From contig QFXE01000012.1 in NCBI GenBank assembly GCA_003349915.1, positions 1-51,234 on the forward strand: a stretch of DNA of 51,234 bases. The letters run 5' to 3'. Under the pieces are notes generated by a model. The model worked only from the letters and a program-made list of their open reading frames with translations, made no database searches and was not told the DNA's origin. Shown here piece after piece: positions 24,967-34,819 of the stretch. Positions within the stretch are counted from its first letter, which is position 1. Every line of letters begins with the position of its first letter. The translations under genes and the position numbers were made by a program. Source of the DNA: an endosymbiont of Escarpia spicata (lineage in GTDB: Bacteria > Pseudomonadota > Gammaproteobacteria > Chromatiales > Chromatiaceae).

Positions 24967-25284
24967 ATGAGCAACATGGATATCAACCAGGTTCTGGCAC
25001 AGATGCGGGTGATGGCCGCCCAGGCCGAAAATGCCCCAAAGCAGGTTGAAGAGGCGGGGCAGAGCAACTTTGGCGACCTGCTGAAAAATTCCATTGATCA
25101 GGTCAATGAGACCCAGCACGAGGCGAAGGCGCTTACCACTGCGTTTGAAACCGGTGAAGGGGATGTGGATCTTGCTCAGGTGATGATCGCAGTGCAGAAG
25201 TCGAGCCTATCCTTCGATGCGATGGTACAGGTTAGAAACAAGTTGGTCGAAGCCTATAAAGACGTAATGAATATGCCTATCTAG
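24967..25284 (+). CDS. fliE: Flagellar hook-basal body protein FliE
   Basis: A 105-residue FliE, which joins the MS ring to the rod and is exported by the flagellar type III apparatus. Conserved C-terminal features are VDLAQVMIAVQKSSLSFDAM and QVRNKLVEAYKDVMNM. The N-terminal region (NMDINQVLAQMRVMAAQAE) is variable in the family. GAGTGGGGAGTGAACG precedes the ATG. First gene of fliE-F-G-H-I-J. Confidence 0.95.
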   Translation: MSNMDINQVLAQMRVMAAQAENAPKQVEEAGQSNFGDLLKNSIDQVNETQHEAKALTTAFETGEGDVDLAQVMIAVQKSSLSFDAMVQVRNKLVEAYKDVMNMPI

Positions 25285-25349
25285 CTGTGACAGCACAAAT
25301 AATACGCAACTGAAAGAAAAGTCAGATTAATCAAGCCGGAATCGCAATC

Positions 25350-27029
25350 ATGGCACTTGCAACAACTGATGAATCGGGTAAGGCACTAGAAGTCAATCAG
25401 CGTCTTCAGGACAACCCCATCTTCCGCCAAATCGCAGTTATGGTCGGCATTGCCGCCAGCGTTGCGTTGGGTGTGGCAGTGGTGCTCTGGTCGCAGGCAC
25501 CGAACTACAGTCTGCTCTACGGCAATCTGGCGCAGAAAGATGCGATGGAGATTGTTCAGGCGCTGCAGCAGATAGGCATCGAGTATCAGGTGGATCAATC
25601 CACCGGTGCTGTGATGGTGCCATCTGCCGATCTGCAGGAGGCGCGGATGAAACTTGCCGGAGAGGGTTTGCCGCATAGCGACTCTCTTGGTTTTGAACTG
25701 CTGCAGCAGGATGCCGGTTTCAACACCAGCCGGATGGTTGAGGCTGCTCGCTATCAGCGTGCGATGGAGGGGGAACTGGCCCGCTCCATTGCCACGCTGG
25801 CAAATATCGAGACGGCCCGCGTCCATCTGGCTACACCCAAGCAGTCGGTGTTTGTGCGGCAGCGTAAGGTACCCAGCGCTTCGGTGGTAATCAAACTCTA
25901 TTCGGGACGGACGTTGGAGAAGGGGCAGGTGGAGGCGATCTCTCATCTGGTGGCGTCCAGCGTACCGGAACTGGATGTTGCCCAAGTCACTGTCGTGGAT
26001 CATAAAGGAAAGTTGCTCAGTGGTGCGGACAAATCCGCGCAGATGGCTATGTCCACCAGCCAGTTTGAATATACTCGTGAGTTGGAAGCGCATTTCAAAC
26101 AACGTATTGAAGATATTCTATCGCCCCTGTTGGGACAGGATAATCTGCGGGCCGAGGTCGCGGCCGAAGTCGATTTTACGGTGATTGAACAGACCCAGGA
26201 GAGCTATGATCCGGACATGAGTGCGCTGCGTTCCGAGCAGGTCAATGAACAGCAGAGTCGATTGAGCGAGATACAGGGTGTTCCCGGCGCACTGACAAAT
26301 CAGCCGCCAGCTGCAGGCAATGCGCCAGAGCAGGCAGGTGGCCAAGGGGGTGAAGGTGAGGCGGCGACCCCGATCAATACCAGCAAGCGCGCCACCCGTA
26401 ACTTTGAGCTGGACAAAACCATCAGTCATACCCGGTTACCCAGCAATAGCCTGCGTCGGCTTTCGGTGGCTGTGGTGGTCAACGACAGGGCCGCGCTGGG
26501 TGAGGACGGGGTGCCGCAACGGATTCAGCGGACACCGGAAGAGGTCACCCGCATTACCAATCTGGTAAAGGAGACGGTTGGTTTCAATATACAGCGTGGC
26601 GACAGCGTACAAGTGCTCAATGAGTCTTTCTTTATCCCTGCCCCCCCTGAGCCGCTGCCTGAACTGGCGATTTGGGAAGAGGCCTGGTTTTGGGATGCTG
26701 TACGGCAAGCCGGTGGTGTGTTGCTCGTACTGTTGTTGATCTTTGGCGTACTGAAGCCCACGATGAATCGTCTCACCGCACAGGTTGTGACGCCGGGCGT
26801 AGAGGGTGAAGGTGTCGCCGGTGGAGGTGTGGCAGGAGAAGGAGGGCTCGAAGGCACCCTGGAGGGCGCCGGGGGTGAGGGTCTCTCCCTGGAGGGGGAT
26901 GAAACAGTAAAGCTGCCTGGCCCTGGCAGTTATGAAAAAACCATCGATGCCGCGCGCGGTATGATCGAAAATGATCCCAAGCGTGTGGCACAGGTTGTGA
27001 AGAAGTGGATTGCAGAAGATGCCGGATAA
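25350..27029 (+). CDS. fliF: Flagellar MS-ring protein FliF
   Basis: A 559-residue FliF with two transmembrane helices flanking a large periplasmic region: one near residues 32-52 (VMVGIAASVALGVAVVLWSQ) and one near 453-472. The ring-building domain includes YSLLYGNLAQKDAMEIV and LAGEGLPHSDSLGFELL, and the YscJ-type part has ARVHLATPKQSVFVR. A low-complexity linker (about 320-340) and a Gly/Glu-rich segment before the C-terminus are typical. The FliG-binding tail ends in KRVAQVVKKWIAED. Its end overlaps fliG by 11 bp. Confidence 0.96.
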   Translation: MALATTDESGKALEVNQRLQDNPIFRQIAVMVGIAASVALGVAVVLWSQAPNYSLLYGNLAQKDAMEIVQALQQIGIEYQVDQSTGAVMVPSADLQEARMKLAGEGLPHSDSLGFELLQQDAGFNTSRMVEAARYQRAMEGELARSIATLANIETARVHLATPKQSVFVRQRKVPSASVVIKLYSGRTLEKGQVEAISHLVASSVPELDVAQVTVVDHKGKLLSGADKSAQMAMSTSQFEYTRELEAHFKQRIEDILSPLLGQDNLRAEVAAEVDFTVIEQTQESYDPDMSALRSEQVNEQQSRLSEIQGVPGALTNQPPAAGNAPEQAGGQGGEGEAATPINTSKRATRNFELDKTISHTRLPSNSLRRLSVAVVVNDRAALGEDGVPQRIQRTPEEVTRITNLVKETVGFNIQRGDSVQVLNESFFIPAPPEPLPELAIWEEAWFWDAVRQAGGVLLVLLLIFGVLKPTMNRLTAQVVTPGVEGEGVAGGGVAGEGGLEGTLEGAGGEGLSLEGDETVKLPGPGSYEKTIDAARGMIENDPKRVAQVVKKWIAEDAG

Positions 27030-28068
27030 AAAGATAAAGCCCGCTGCGGCTCCAGTGGAAGAATCGGATGCGATTGCCAAGATCGGCGGCGTACAGCGCT
27101 CCGCAATTTTGCTGCTGGCGCTGGGTGAAAAAGATGCCGCCGAACTGCTGAAACACATGGGGCCGAAAGAGGTGCAGGATGTCGGTATGGCGATGGCGAG
27201 TCTGACGAACGTCACTACCGACCAGATGGAAGCAGTGATGCGCCATTTTGTCTCCACCCTCGAGACACAGACCGCCCTTGGATTGGGCTCCGACGACTAT
27301 ATCCGAAACATGCTCACCAACGCTCTCGGTGAAGATAAAGCGGGTGGCGTGATCGACCGGATTTTGCTGGGCCGAAACAGCAAGGGCCTGGAACAGCTGA
27401 AATGGATGGATCCCCGTTCTATCGCTGAATTGATCCGACTGGAGCACCCGCAGATTATTGCCATCGTGCTCTCATTTTTGGATGCCGACCAGGCGGCACA
27501 GGTACTGAGCCAGTTTCAGGAGAAGGTAAGAACTGATGTCATTATGCGCATTGCGTCTCTGGATGGTATCCAACCCGCCGCACTTCAGGAGTTGGATGAG
27601 ATACTGGAGAAGCAGTTTTCAGGTGCCTCCAATGTCAAGTCCTCCAACCTTGGCGGTGTCAAAACCGCTGCAGAGATTCTGAATCTGCTGGATGGCGCGG
27701 TGGAGAGCAAAGTCATGGAGCAGATCATGGATGCTGATACCGATCTGGGTCAGGAGCTCCAGGACAACATGTTTGTTTTTGATAATTTGATCGATGTCGA
27801 CGACAGGGGTATTCAAACTCTGCTGCGCGAAGTGGCTTCAGAACAGTTGCTGCTCGCGCTGCGAGGTGCGGAAGAGGGCCTCAAAGACAAGATCTTCAAG
27901 AATATGTCCAAGCGAGCGGCTGAAATGCTCAAGGATGATCTGGAAGCAGCAGCACCCGCTAAACTCAGTGATGTGGAAGGCTCGCAAAAAGAGATTTTGC
28001 AGGTAGCGCGTCGCCTGGCCGATGCGGGTGAGATTATGCTTGGAGGTGGTGGTGAAGAGTTCCTCTAA
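27019..28068 (+). CDS. fliG: Flagellar motor switch protein FliG
   Basis: A 349-residue FliG, part of the C ring, which interacts with MotA to make torque. Family segments are GVQRSAILLLALGEKDAAELL, the EHPQIIAIVLSFLD middle domain, and the C-terminal MFVFDNLIDVDDRGIQTLLRE with the charged torque helix. The ATG at 27019 lies within the fliF end. Length is close to the family norm with a short N-terminal extension. Confidence 0.96.
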   Translation: MPDKKIKPAAAPVEESDAIAKIGGVQRSAILLLALGEKDAAELLKHMGPKEVQDVGMAMASLTNVTTDQMEAVMRHFVSTLETQTALGLGSDDYIRNMLTNALGEDKAGGVIDRILLGRNSKGLEQLKWMDPRSIAELIRLEHPQIIAIVLSFLDADQAAQVLSQFQEKVRTDVIMRIASLDGIQPAALQELDEILEKQFSGASNVKSSNLGGVKTAAEILNLLDGAVESKVMEQIMDADTDLGQELQDNMFVFDNLIDVDDRGIQTLLREVASEQLLLALRGAEEGLKDKIFKNMSKRAAEMLKDDLEAAAPAKLSDVEGSQKEILQVARRLADAGEIMLGGGGEEFL

Positions 28069-28741
28069 GATTTTGTCCGACAAAGAGACGGAGACGGTTC
28101 GCCAATGGTTACCACCCGACGTGGGGGGAGGTGGAAGCTCGCAGACGTTTCAAAAATCGATTCAGCCACCGGATGCGCCGCCCACAGCTGCTGAGCTGGA
28201 GGCAGTTCAACAGCAAGCTTACGAAGAGGGTTTGGAAAAGGGCAAAGAAGAGGGCTTTGAATTCGGTCACAGAGAGGGACTGGAGCAGGGGCGGGACCAA
28301 CTGCGGGAATATGCCATGCAGATGGATCGTTTGCTCTCAACTTTGGATCAGCCGTTACGGAACCTTGACAACAAGGTAGAAGACGAACTGGTGACTTTGG
28401 TGATCTCAATGGTCAGGCAGTTGGTACGCCGCGAGGTGAACAGCGATCCCAGCCAGATAGTGGGCGTGGTGCGCGAGGCCCTTGCCCTGTTGCCGGTCTC
28501 TTCACGCAATGTGCGTCTTCAGCTCCACCCGGAAGATGCCGAGTTGGTTCGGGATATCTATTCGCTGGGTGAGAGCGATCTTGGCTGGAAAATTATCGAG
28601 GATCCGGTGATCAATCGCGGCGGCTGCAAAGTGGTGACCGAGACGTCCCAGATCGATGCAACCCTGGAATCGCGACTCGCCAACCTGATTGCCCCGCTAC
28701 TGGCGGGTACGCGCACCATCGATGAAGAGGAGATGGAATAG
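28052..28741 (+). CDS. fliH: Flagellar assembly protein FliH
   Basis: A 229-residue FliH, the regulator that ties the FliI ATPase to the export gate. It has the family's long glycine-spaced helix (EEGLEKGKEEGFEFGHREGL, with repeated GxxxG-like spacing), then a C-terminal V/A-ATPase E-subunit-like domain (LVTLVISMVRQLVRREV, VRLQLHPEDAELV). The start is a GTG at 28052 with GGAGG 5 bp upstream, overlapping the fliG end by 17 bp; earlier in-frame ATG starts lie deeper in fliG and lack such a site. It ends directly before fliI. Confidence 0.88.
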   Translation: MKSSSKILSDKETETVRQWLPPDVGGGGSSQTFQKSIQPPDAPPTAAELEAVQQQAYEEGLEKGKEEGFEFGHREGLEQGRDQLREYAMQMDRLLSTLDQPLRNLDNKVEDELVTLVISMVRQLVRREVNSDPSQIVGVVREALALLPVSSRNVRLQLHPEDAELVRDIYSLGESDLGWKIIEDPVINRGGCKVVTETSQIDATLESRLANLIAPLLAGTRTIDEEEME

Positions 28742-30151
28742 ATGTCTTCACATCCTCCCAAAGCTGATCGGAGTGATATCTGGGTCAGCAGACTTCGTGA
28801 CCATGCCAAACGGATGGGTGAAGGACGCGGCCTGGTCGTCGAAGGCCGCCTGACACGCATGGTGGGACTGACCCTTGAATCCGTTGGTTGCCGGGCGGCA
28901 ATCGGTGGACAGTGTGATGTGGTCAGCTCAAACGGCACACATATTGAAGCCGAGGTTGTGGGGTTCGGTGAAGAGAGCCTCTATCTGATGCCCACCGGCG
29001 ATATTCGGGGGCTTGAGCAGGGTGCGAGAGTTATTCCTACGGGAAGCGTATGTGAAGCGGTGGTGGGCGACCATCTACTGGGCCGGGTCATTGATGGCGC
29101 AGGTCGTCCGTTGGATGGAAAAGGAGGACTGCATGCCGATGAGCGCCGTCCCCTCACCGGACAGACCTTTAATCCTCTGGCGCGAACGCCAATTCGTGAA
29201 CCTCTGGATGTCGGCGTAAGAGCGATCAATGCGTTACTGAGTGTGGGGCGGGGTCAACGGCTCGGTCTCTTCGCAGGATCAGGTGTCGGCAAGAGTGTGC
29301 TGCTCGGCATGATGACCCGCTATACCAACGCAGATGTGACCGTTGTGGGTCTGATCGGAGAGCGGGGCCGCGAGGTAAAAGAGTTCGTTGAAAACAGTTT
29401 GGGTGAAGAGGGGCTAAAACGGGCGGTTGTAGTGGCTGTGCCGGCGGACAATCCACCGCTGCGCCGTATGCACGGTGCCATGCTGGCCACCAGCATCGCC
29501 GAATATTTCCGGGAGCAGGGCAAGCACGTCCTGTTGCTGATGGACTCTCTCACCCGTTTTGCCCAGGCGCAACGGGAGATCGCCCTGGCGATCCATGAGC
29601 CACCCGCCACTAAAGGCTATCCTCCCTCGGTATTTGCCAAGCTGCCGCAACTGGTGGAGCGTGCAGGTAATGGGGATAAAGGCGGAGGTTCAATCACTGC
29701 ATTCTATACCGTGCTGGCGGAGGGTGACGATCAGAACGACCCCATTGCAGATGCGGCACGGGCGATACTGGATGGGAATATCGTGCTCTCCAGACGATTG
29801 GCGGAAGCGGGACACTACCCTGCCATCGACATTGAGGCATCAATCAGCCGGGCGATGAATGAGATCACCACCTATGGTCATCAGGATGCGGCCCGCTCAT
29901 TCAAACACCTCTACTCGCTCTATCAGCAGAACCGCGATCTCATCAGTGTGGGGGCTTATGAACAGGGCAGTGACGAACAGATCGATATCGCCATTGCTGC
30001 GATGCCGGCTCTGACAGAGTTCCTGCGCCAGGATATGCGTACCCCCGTTAACCTGCGTGAGAGCCTTGAAACGCTGGAGGCACTTTTTCCTTCTGAACCG
30101 GAAGTGGAGATGCCAGGAGACCTGCCCCTGCAACCGGCAGATCATGTTTAG
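28742..30151 (+). CDS. fliI: Flagellum-specific ATP synthase FliI
   Basis: A 469-residue export ATPase related to F1-beta. Walker A is [12 protein letters not shown] near residue 180, with [12 protein letters not shown] and Walker B in [19 protein letters not shown]. The signature [17 protein letters not shown] and the [15 protein letters not shown] block are intact. Its ATG follows the fliH stop without a gap. Confidence 0.97.
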   Translation: MSSHPPKADRSDIWVSRLRDHAKRMGEGRGLVVEGRLTRMVGLTLESVGCRAAIGGQCDVVSSNGTHIEAEVVGFGEESLYLMPTGDIRGLEQGARVIPTGSVCEAVVGDHLLGRVIDGAGRPLDGKGGLHADERRPLTGQTFNPLARTPIREPLDVGVRAINALLSVGRGQRLGLFAGSGVGKSVLLGMMTRYTNADVTVVGLIGERGREVKEFVENSLGEEGLKRAVVVAVPADNPPLRRMHGAMLATSIAEYFREQGKHVLLLMDSLTRFAQAQREIALAIHEPPATKGYPPSVFAKLPQLVERAGNGDKGGGSITAFYTVLAEGDDQNDPIADAARAILDGNIVLSRRLAEAGHYPAIDIEASISRAMNEITTYGHQDAARSFKHLYSLYQQNRDLISVGAYEQGSDEQIDIAIAAMPALTEFLRQDMRTPVNLRESLETLEALFPSEPEVEMPGDLPLQPADHV

Positions 30152-30178
30152 AGAAAAGGACTTAGGGAAAAATAAAAA

Positions 30179-30610
30179 ATGTCACCATCAAAACGTTTGA
30201 AGCCTGTTCAAAGAGTTGCCAAATCGCGGGAGCAGACTGCCGCGCGCCAACTTGGAAGATCGAAAAAGTCACTGCACGAAGAGGAGACAAAGCTGACGCA
30301 GTTGAGGCAGTATCACCAGGAGTATCTGACGCGTTTTGAACAGGCGGCCAGCAAGGGCATCACTGCTGGCCATCTGCAGGAGTATCGTACCTTTATCGCC
30401 AAACTCGATGAGGCGATCAAACAGCAGGAATCTGTTGTGGCTGCCAGCAAGCAGAACCACTCGGTGAAAAAGAATACCTGGCGCAGTAAACATACCCGTA
30501 CCGAAGCACTTTCCAAGGTTGTCGATCGCTATGAGCGGGCTGAAAAAAAGGAGGAGGAGCGTTCAGAACAGAAAGAGAGCGATGATCGAAGCCAGAGACG
30601 ACCTGATTGA
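30179..30610 (+). CDS. fliJ: Flagellar export chaperone FliJ
   Basis: A 143-residue, almost wholly helical coiled-coil protein in the position of FliJ after fliI. It begins SPSKRLKPVQRVAKSREQTA and has the family's heptad pattern through LRQYHQEYLTRFEQAA and LDEAIKQQESVVAAS. FliJ works as the central stalk of the FliI ring. The C-terminus is very charged (EKKEEERSEQKESDD). Low conservation of the family lowers confidence in fine detail, not in identity. Last gene of the plus-strand flagellar run. Confidence 0.85.
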   Translation: MSPSKRLKPVQRVAKSREQTAARQLGRSKKSLHEEETKLTQLRQYHQEYLTRFEQAASKGITAGHLQEYRTFIAKLDEAIKQQESVVAASKQNHSVKKNTWRSKHTRTEALSKVVDRYERAEKKEEERSEQKESDDRSQRRPD

Positions 30611-30679
30611 TTCGTGCCCGTCCTGAAAGCGACTCCTGTAACATGGTTTCTCTGTAATTTGTTGAGCCATCGAAAAAGT

Positions 30680-30964
30680 TTACTCATAACCCGGCGGTCG
30701 CTTTCCCGACAGGATATAGGCGAAGGCGATCACCTCTGCAATAGCGCGATATAGGGCCTCAGGAATCTCATCACCCAGTGGGATCTGGGACAGCAGGGCA
30801 GCCAGTTCCGCATCTTCATGGAGCGGTACATCGTGTTCCTCCGCCAGTGCCAGAATGCGTTCAGCCACCTCACCACGTCCCTTGGCAGAAAGTTTTGGGG
30901 CATTCTCCCCATCGTAATTGAGGGCAATGGCCAGGTCCGGTTTGCTGTTTTTCTCTTCCTTCAT
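30680..30964 (-). CDS. Stand-alone FlhB C-terminal domain homologue (FhlB/YscU switch type)
   Basis: A 94-residue protein matching only the cytoplasmic switch domain of FlhB, without its four membrane helices. Conserved parts are PDLAIALNYDGENAPKLSAKG, ILALAEEHDVPLHEDAELAALL and IPEALYRAIAEVIAFAYILSG. The autocleavage motif NPTH is absent, as in FhlB-type short homologues. It probably has an accessory part in substrate switching of flagellar export (inference). Its ATG overlaps the fliK stop (ATGA). Confidence 0.9.
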   Translation of the reverse strand: MKEEKNSKPDLAIALNYDGENAPKLSAKGRGEVAERILALAEEHDVPLHEDAELAALLSQIPLGDEIPEALYRAIAEVIAFAYILSGKRPPGYE

Positions 30965-32091
30965 GCTTTTTCATCCAGCAGGGAGAGACCGCGCGGCAGT
31001 TGCTCATCGCCATCGCTTTTACCTTGGCACGCTTCCAATTTCATGACATCCAAACCGGCTTTTTCCAGAGCGGAACGCAGTTTTTCCAGATTGTTTTGAA
31101 TCAGCGAGGTTGTTTCCGCCTGCTCTGCCCAGAGTACGCTTGAGATTGCCTCCCCCTGCAGGCGAAGCTGTACACGCATGGGACCCAGAGGTTCCAGGTT
31201 CATGCGCAGGGCCAGGCTCCAGACGGCATCCTCTTTTTCGCCGCTCTTACCGGGTTCCTTCTGTAACCGGATCCGGAAAACATCCAGTTGTTCGTTATGC
31301 CGGACAGGTAGTTCAAACTGCCAGGTCTGTCGTGTCGGGTCTTCTTGCGGCAGAGAGGCGAGTTGATTGGATTGGATACGTGCCAGACCGCCGTCGAGTT
31401 GTTTCAGCAGATCCAGTAGAAACCGAAGCGGGGAATCGGGTGGTAATGGAGTGCCGCTACTATCAGATGCTGCTAGTGCGGCGGCGGATTGCTGGGGATT
31501 CAGGCCCTTCCCAGGTAGCAGAGTGTTGATCAGTTCAAATAGTCTGAGCAGGTTGAGTTTGAGGTCAGCGGGGTTGCCGCTGCCCTGCAACAGATGGGCT
31601 TCAGTAAAGAGCCCGCTGTTTTGTAAAGCTGTCCGTAATTGCTGCTGGAACTGAGGCTGGTCGGTGGAGAGCAGGCGACCGACCAATCCTTCAATTGCCT
31701 GGCGTACATTTCCAGGCGCTGGGTTGCTGCTGGTATTCGACAGTTGGATGGCAATTTTGTCAAAGAGTTGAGCCAGTGGCTGCTGGCGGGGGAGAAGCGT
31801 CTTCAGTGCATTGGCCTGCAGTTGTTCCCGGCTGAGGTTCGTGAGCAGGCGTAACTCTGGAAACTCACCCCCCTTTTCAACGCTCAGCGTAAGGTGCTGT
31901 CCGCTTCTTATCGACACCTGGGTCTGGGCGATCAAACGGGTCACGCCGATCTGTAGTTTGAGCTGGCTGTTCTGGGTGTCGCTCAGGGCCGTCGCCTGCA
32001 GTATCTGTCCCGGTTTGAGGTTCTGTATCGGGTTCTCCCGTGGCAGTGCGTTGGGCAGAGGCAGGACAATGTTGGAACCGGGTATGCGCAT
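30961..32091 (-). CDS. fliK: FliK-like flagellar hook-length control protein
   Basis: A 376-residue protein with a Gln/Leu-rich variable N-terminal part and a FliK C-terminal domain (WQFELPVRHNEQLDVFRIRL, then WSLALRMNLEPLGPMRVQLR and a final helical part with LRSALEKAGLDVMKLEACQG). FliK measures hook length and tells FlhB to change export substrate; a short FlhB homologue is coupled directly downstream. ATG 32089-32091 is favoured over a start 75 bp further upstream, which adds a Cys-rich segment not typical of the family. Confidence 0.83.
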   Translation of the reverse strand: MRIPGSNIVLPLPNALPRENPIQNLKPGQILQATALSDTQNSQLKLQIGVTRLIAQTQVSIRSGQHLTLSVEKGGEFPELRLLTNLSREQLQANALKTLLPRQQPLAQLFDKIAIQLSNTSSNPAPGNVRQAIEGLVGRLLSTDQPQFQQQLRTALQNSGLFTEAHLLQGSGNPADLKLNLLRLFELINTLLPGKGLNPQQSAAALAASDSSGTPLPPDSPLRFLLDLLKQLDGGLARIQSNQLASLPQEDPTRQTWQFELPVRHNEQLDVFRIRLQKEPGKSGEKEDAVWSLALRMNLEPLGPMRVQLRLQGEAISSVLWAEQAETTSLIQNNLEKLRSALEKAGLDVMKLEACQGKSDGDEQLPRGLSLLDEKA

Positions 32092-32220
32092 TTGTGACTC
32101 TGCTGAAGGCGTTGTTGGGAAAAAGTATATGCCACACGAATATTTCTGGCAGTGAAAACTATTCAACTCATCAGGATTGTTGCCGATAATCCTACGGAAT
32201 ACCCGAAAAAATTGGACGAT

Positions 32221-33003
32221 ATGACCGATCAGACACTAGACAATGCCCGCCTCTGGTTTTTGCGCAGTGTGGGCATCAAAAGAGGTCCCTACCCGAGCGG
32301 CCGTATCCGGCGCATGCTGCTTCAGGAAGAGATCGGGCTGGATGTGGAGATCAGTGCGGACCGCCGCAACTGGAAACCCATAGGAGAGGTTCCGGAGGTT
32401 GTTCCCCTGCAACTGCGGGCAGCAAGCGGTGATGCCTCTGCGCAAAAAACACTGGAAGCGCGTGATCAAACCGATGCCTTATCTGCTGATAGATCGACAC
32501 GAAAATTTCCCTTATTGGCTATGATTGTCAGTCTGCTGGTCTTGGGAGTTGTTGTCGGCCTGTCACTCTGGTCAGGGATGCCCAAGAGGATGGATGATCC
32601 CCAGTGTGATTCACCAGCCGCGCCAGGGGTTAACTGGCGGAGTTGCCTCTTGGTTGCTGTGGATGTGGGATCGGCCAGCCTGAGAGGGGCGACGCTGAAC
32701 AGTGCGGTGCTGCGACAGGCCAAACTGACTGCTACGGATCTCCGTGAGGCGGATATGCGTTATGCCGATCTTCGTTATGCGGATCTCAGTTATGCGCTGA
32801 TGGAGAGAGTCTTCCTGATCGGCGCAAATCTTCAGGGTGCAGATCTGACAGAGGCCGACCTCGTCAACGCGGATCTGCGATTTGCCGACCTGCGCGGTGC
32901 CCGAATGCAGGGCGCGGCACTGGAAGGTGCCAGGCTTGATGAAACGATTTGGGTCGATGGGGTGGCCTGTGGCACCGGTTCTGTTGGCAAGTGTCTACGC
33001 TAG
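32221..33003 (+). CDS. Membrane protein with GYF-like N-terminus and pentapeptide repeats
   Basis: A 260-residue protein in three parts. Residues about 1-55 (WFLRSVGIKRGPYPSGRIRR and a DRRNWKPIGE element) resemble GYF-type domains. One transmembrane helix follows at about residues 97-120 (LLAMIVSLLVLGVVVGLSLW). The C-terminal part has about ten pentapeptide repeats of A-D/N-L-x-x type (LREADMRYADLRYADLSYA, ANLQGADLTEADLVNADL), which should form a right-handed square helix outside the membrane. Function is unknown. ATG 32221 is chosen; a GTG at 32152 would add 23 residues. It diverges from fliK. Confidence 0.75.
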   Translation: MTDQTLDNARLWFLRSVGIKRGPYPSGRIRRMLLQEEIGLDVEISADRRNWKPIGEVPEVVPLQLRAASGDASAQKTLEARDQTDALSADRSTRKFPLLAMIVSLLVLGVVVGLSLWSGMPKRMDDPQCDSPAAPGVNWRSCLLVAVDVGSASLRGATLNSAVLRQAKLTATDLREADMRYADLRYADLSYALMERVFLIGANLQGADLTEADLVNADLRFADLRGARMQGAALEGARLDETIWVDGVACGTGSVGKCLR

Positions 33004-33044
33004 GACTGTGCAGCGCGTTCTGCAAACTTGAATCGGCCTATGCT

Positions 33045-33623
33045 TTAATCAGGAAACACCTCGGTTTCGTAGCGATGGATCTCCAAGGTCTCCGACCAAT
33101 GGTTTTCGGATAAACCGGCCTTGCGTTTAAGATGCCGAAGAAAATCCTCGGCTTTCGGTAGTGACTCCCAGACAGAAGGAAGAAAGGTGCCTCTGGCCAT
33201 CCCGTCCACCAGGATGAGTCCGTCGATCCCAGGGCGCAGCTGCTGAATCAGGTCGGTCTCGGATTCAAAGGGGAGGGGTACAGCGGGCGTGAGCACAGAG
33301 AGGTGAATGTCGAGTTCGTCATATTCATGGGGCGACAGCGGCGGAAATCGGGGATCGCGAAAGGCGGCAGAATAGGCATTTTCCGCGACATCCTCGATCA
33401 GCGGCTTCATTGCCTCCAGGTGTCCAATGCAACCGCGCAGTCGACCACGCTTGTTCAAGGTCACAAAGCTGGCGCGAATTGCCTGCAACTCTGCATTGTA
33501 ATCTGCAGCCTCGACAGGCAATGCTCTGCCTTTCTCCAAACCGTTTCGGATCGATGCACGGGCGACCTCCAGCAGCGTTTTCCAGCCATTTTCGCTGAGG
33601 TTTTTTTTCGGTTCGATAGACAT
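33045..33623 (-). CDS. AmmeMemoRadiSam system protein A (AMMECR1 domain)
   Basis: A 192-residue AMMECR1-family protein with the signature LRGCIGHLEAMKPL and later DPRFPPLSPHEYDELDIHLSVL and GLILVDGMARGTFLPSVW. In many bacteria this gene is accompanied by a Memo-like protein and a radical SAM enzyme; neither is adjacent here, so it may work alone or with distant partners. Biochemical function is not settled. It diverges from rdgC with about 140 bp between starts. Confidence 0.93.
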   Translation of the reverse strand: MSIEPKKNLSENGWKTLLEVARASIRNGLEKGRALPVEAADYNAELQAIRASFVTLNKRGRLRGCIGHLEAMKPLIEDVAENAYSAAFRDPRFPPLSPHEYDELDIHLSVLTPAVPLPFESETDLIQQLRPGIDGLILVDGMARGTFLPSVWESLPKAEDFLRHLKRKAGLSENHWSETLEIHRYETEVFPD

Positions 33624-33761
33624 TCTGGTTTTCCAATAAGGTTTGATTTTCTCTGTCGTCTATTAGAACCATGGGTCGATTTTTTTCAAAAAGCAAGGCT
33701 GGATAAGCCTGAGAACATCCGCCATAATCCGCCTCCCCATTCACCAGTCTGGCGTGCTCAT

Positions 33762-34673
33762 ATGTGGTTTAAAAATCTTCGTATCTACCAACTTCTTAAA
33801 CCCTTCGCGCTATCGGAGGAAGAGCTGCAGATACAGTTGGCGGAACGGGAGTTTCGAAGTTGCGGCAGCATGGAGCCTGCCACACTCGGCTGGACATCAC
33901 CGCTGGGCAGGCGATCGGACCGCCTGGCCCATGAAGTGAACGCTAGCATCATGCTCTGCCTGCGACAGGAGGAGAAGGTACTGCCCGCGTCAGTGGTTCG
34001 GGAGATGGTTGAAGAGAAAGCCGTATTGATAGAAGAGGCGGAAGCACGCCAGGTCTCCCGGCGGGAGAAGGGTGAGATTCGTGATGAGATCATCCAGGAT
34101 TTGATGCCCAGGGCGTTCACCAAATCGGCACGGATCTACGCCATGATCGATCGGACCAGCGGCTGGATTTTGGTCGACGCTGCCTCGGCCAACAAGGCGG
34201 AAGCATTGCTGGGACTGCTCCGGGAGACCCTGGGAAGCCTGCCGGTTCGCCCTTTGGATGTTGCAGTCGCTCCGCCCTCCGTGATGACTGAGTGGGTGCG
34301 CCGCCCGGAACAGTATGGAGATTTTGTGCTGCAGGACAGCTGTGAACTCCAGGATACTTCAGACGAGAAGGCGATTGTGCGCTGCAAGGGACATGATCTG
34401 GGTGCACAGGAAGTGCTCAACCACCTGGATGCGGGAAAACAGGTGGTCAAATTGGCAGTGGAGTGGAATGAGCGGCTCTCCTGCATGATTGAACCAGATC
34501 TTGCGCTAAAGCGGATAAAGTTCCTGGATATCATCCAGGAGGAGGCCGCTGATAGTGTGGCTGAGGATGATATTGCGCGGTTTGATGTCGATTTTTCCCT
34601 GATGGCCCTGGAGTTTCGCCGTTTTCTGCCTCGTCTGCTGGAACTCTTCGGCGGCGTACAGGATGAAAATTAA
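33762..34673 (+). CDS. rdgC: Recombination-associated protein RdgC
   Basis: A 303-residue RdgC, a ring-shaped DNA-binding protein that limits RecA activity. It starts MWFKNLRIYQLLKPF, the family's typical opening. Other matching parts are AREFRSCGSMEP-like (EREFRSCGSMEPATLGWTSP), ALGLLRETLGSLPVRPL-like and the C-terminal DFSLMALEFRRFLPRLLELF. Length matches the family. An open frame extends far upstream but similarity begins only at 33762. Two terminator-like hairpins follow. Confidence 0.93.
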   Translation: MWFKNLRIYQLLKPFALSEEELQIQLAEREFRSCGSMEPATLGWTSPLGRRSDRLAHEVNASIMLCLRQEEKVLPASVVREMVEEKAVLIEEAEARQVSRREKGEIRDEIIQDLMPRAFTKSARIYAMIDRTSGWILVDAASANKAEALLGLLRETLGSLPVRPLDVAVAPPSVMTEWVRRPEQYGDFVLQDSCELQDTSDEKAIVRCKGHDLGAQEVLNHLDAGKQVVKLAVEWNERLSCMIEPDLALKRIKFLDIIQEEAADSVAEDDIARFDVDFSLMALEFRRFLPRLLELFGGVQDEN

Positions 34674-34819
34674 GGGGTTTTGATGACGTTTCGTCCAGAT
34701 TAATTCCTTAGTGAAATGCAGGGTTTATTGATCTGCGTCATATTGGAGTCAATTAAGAATGGCTAATATTGCCTCCAGCTACACGCGGATTGGTCGTTTC
34801 CGTGGATAAGCGCTAGTCT

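Noticed and set aside
33303-33761. Long N-terminal extension of rdgC
   Set aside because: The extension is antisense to the AMMECR1 gene and family similarity begins exactly at MWFKNLRIY.
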